A DNA stretch of 6,324 bases from an uncultured Eubacteriales bacterium (GTDB lineage Bacteria; Bacillota; Clostridia; Oscillospirales; Oscillospiraceae): positions 1-6,324 of the forward strand of contig USQL01000115.1 in the NCBI GenBank assembly GCA_900556935.1, written 5' to 3'. The position numbers and the translations under genes are program-made. The notes beneath the pieces were generated by a model that worked only from the letters and a program-made list of their open reading frames with translations, made no database searches and was not told where the DNA came from. Shown piece by piece: positions 5,750 through 6,324 of this stretch; the stretch's first letter is position 1; every line of letters begins with the position of its first letter.

Positions 5750-6157
5750 TTAGCCAATTACAGTAGTACAGTTAGGATGATCAGGATTATCATGATGACT
5801 TTCATTATTACATTGATAGGCTATTAGGTATCCCGCTCCCTCAGTAAATGCAACGGCAAAATGCCCGTCCTGAAGATTGATGTGATTACCGTTTAAATCT
5901 GTATATGATGTATGCTTTGTCGTCGATCCGAAGTCATATTTATTAATAACAGTTTCATTCGGTTTTTCAGTCTCAAGATAGTTGACTTGAAGTTCCGCGT
6001 AGAAATTACGCAAATTTGCGATGTCAGCTGCCACGCGTGCTTTATGAAGCTGCGAAGAGAAAATAGGCATGGAGATAGCTACCAATACAGCTATAATCGC
6101 CACTACAACCAAAAGCTCTGCTAAGGTGAAGCCCCTATCACGCACATTTTTCTTCAT
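5750..6157 (-). CDS. Type IV pilin-like protein (prepilin-type N-terminus)
   Basis: A 135-residue small pilin or pseudopilin. The class III signal is canonical: a short basic leader MKKNVRDRG, then FTLAELLVVVAIIAVLVAIS, with cleavage expected between G9 and F10, Glu at mature position 5, and a hydrophobic helix at about 10-29. A prepilin peptidase would release a 126-residue mature protein that assembles into a pilus or secretion pseudopilus. The globular part is short, with C116 and C130 near the C-terminus resembling the disulfide-bounded D-region of type IV pilins. Between them lies a His/Asp-rich segment, ESHHDNPDHPN (119-129). The Shine-Dalgarno is weak: AAGTGAG lies about 12 nt upstream. 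A near-consensus promoter precedes it and an intrinsic terminator follows, so it seems monocistronic. No pilus assembly genes are nearby. It is AT-rich relative to the left half of the window. Whether it is a major pilin, minor pilin or competence pseudopilin cannot be told from sequence. Confidence 0.85.
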   Translation of the reverse strand: MKKNVRDRGFTLAELLVVVAIIAVLVAISMPIFSSQLHKARVAADIANLRNFYAELQVNYLETEKPNETVINKYDFGSTTKHTSYTDLNGNHINLQDGHFAVAFTEGAGYLIAYQCNNESHHDNPDHPNCTTVIG

Positions 6158-6183
6158 TCGTACCCATGTCTCACTTTCATCAT
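6154..6183 (-). other. Possible leader mini-ORF coupled to the pilin start
   Basis: The pilin leader contains tandem ATG codons (complement of 6178-6183) opening a 9-codon frame, MMKVRHGYE. Its TGA overlaps the pilin ATG in the arrangement ATGA. The predicted transcription start is only about a dozen bases before it and there is no Shine-Dalgarno, so translation would be nearly leaderless. Such an overlap could couple translation, which would help explain the poor ribosome binding site of the pilin gene. It may equally be chance. Confidence 0.2.
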
Positions 6184-6201
6184 ATATTTGTAGTATCCAC
6201 G

Positions 6202-6229
6202 ATTATATCAAATTCTATCGCAATGTCAA
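6202..6229 (-). promoter_or_regulatory. Consensus promoter of the pilin gene
   Basis: On the minus strand a perfect TTGACA (complement of 6224-6229) and a perfect TATAAT (complement of 6202-6207) are separated by 16 bp, with a TG one base before the -10. This is the best vegetative promoter in the window. It predicts a start near 6195 and a leader of about 38 nt before the pilin ATG. Confidence 0.8.
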
Positions 6230-6298
6230 TACTAACGAGGAACACACCACGACGATTGCGTGAGTTACGATTCTGTGAACAAATTCCAGCAATATGCC

Positions 6299-6324
6299 GT
6301 AGGGGCGGCTACCAGCCGCCCGAA
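6299..6324. repeat. GC-rich dispersed repeat with short hairpin at the right edge
   Basis: The sequence starting gtaggggcgg contains an 8-bp inverted repeat, gggcggct (6303-6310) and agccgccc (6314-6321), around acc. I recognise this form as a common intergenic repeat of Oscillospiraceae genomes; that recognition is from memory. It abruptly interrupts AT-rich sequence and probably continues past the window. The stretch 6230-6298 before it shows no recognisable feature. Confidence 0.5.

Noticed and set aside
1..6324. CRISPR arrays, tRNA or rRNA genes, transposases, or a multi-gene defence system
   Set aside because: No regularly spaced repeats, no tRNA-like cloverleaf signals and no transposase motifs were seen; RhuM and the pilin are convergent with separate signals, so they are not an operon.

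Overview
The window reads as chromosomal DNA of a spore-forming, GC-rich Clostridia member, most likely a gut Oscillospiraceae (Flavonifractor/Oscillibacter/Dysosmobacter-like). This rests on three things: a PdaA-type spore-cortex deacetylase, GC-rich codon use over the first three-quarters of the window, and two intergenic repeat types (at both ends) of a kind I associate with genomes of this group. The genus assignment is inference.

Layout. Positions 1-102 hold a dispersed palindromic repeat, followed by two tandem promoters. Then comes an ADP-ribosylglycohydrolase-fold protein (214-1314, +) that has lost the aspartates expected to bind the metals. A strong terminator (1335-1376) follows, whose stem contains the ribosome binding site of the next gene, a PdaA-like muramic delta-lactam de-N-acetylase (1377-2150, +). 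A bidirectional terminator (2162-2209) separates this from a convergent PflX-like radical SAM protein (2222-3079, -). That gene is divergent from rlmD, a 23S rRNA m5U methyltransferase (3211-4575, +), and back-to-back extended -10 promoters lie between them. A RhuM-family gene (4572-5615, +) starts at a TTG overlapping the rlmD stop codon. A type IV pilin-like protein (5750-6157, -) faces it, with a consensus promoter and its own terminator. A second dispersed GC-rich repeat runs to the right edge.

How the parts relate. The first 4.57 kb looks like ordinary core chromosome (sporulation, rRNA modification, iron-sulfur radical chemistry). From about 4.6 kb the sequence becomes visibly more AT-rich and carries accessory-type genes: RhuM, which is typical of islands and restriction loci, and a lone pilin. 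RhuM appears translationally coupled to the housekeeping gene rlmD, so an accessory gene may be expressed from a core promoter. I see no complete multi-gene novel system. The most unusual signals are the terminator/ribosome-binding-site/possible sporulation-promoter overlap before pdaA, the metal-site-less ADP-ribosylglycohydrolase, a perfect 25-bp palindrome inside rhuM, and an orphan pilin with an unusually consensus promoter and a histidine-rich C-terminal loop. There is no gene-free stretch longer than 300 bases; the largest are 1-213 and 6158-6324, both described below.
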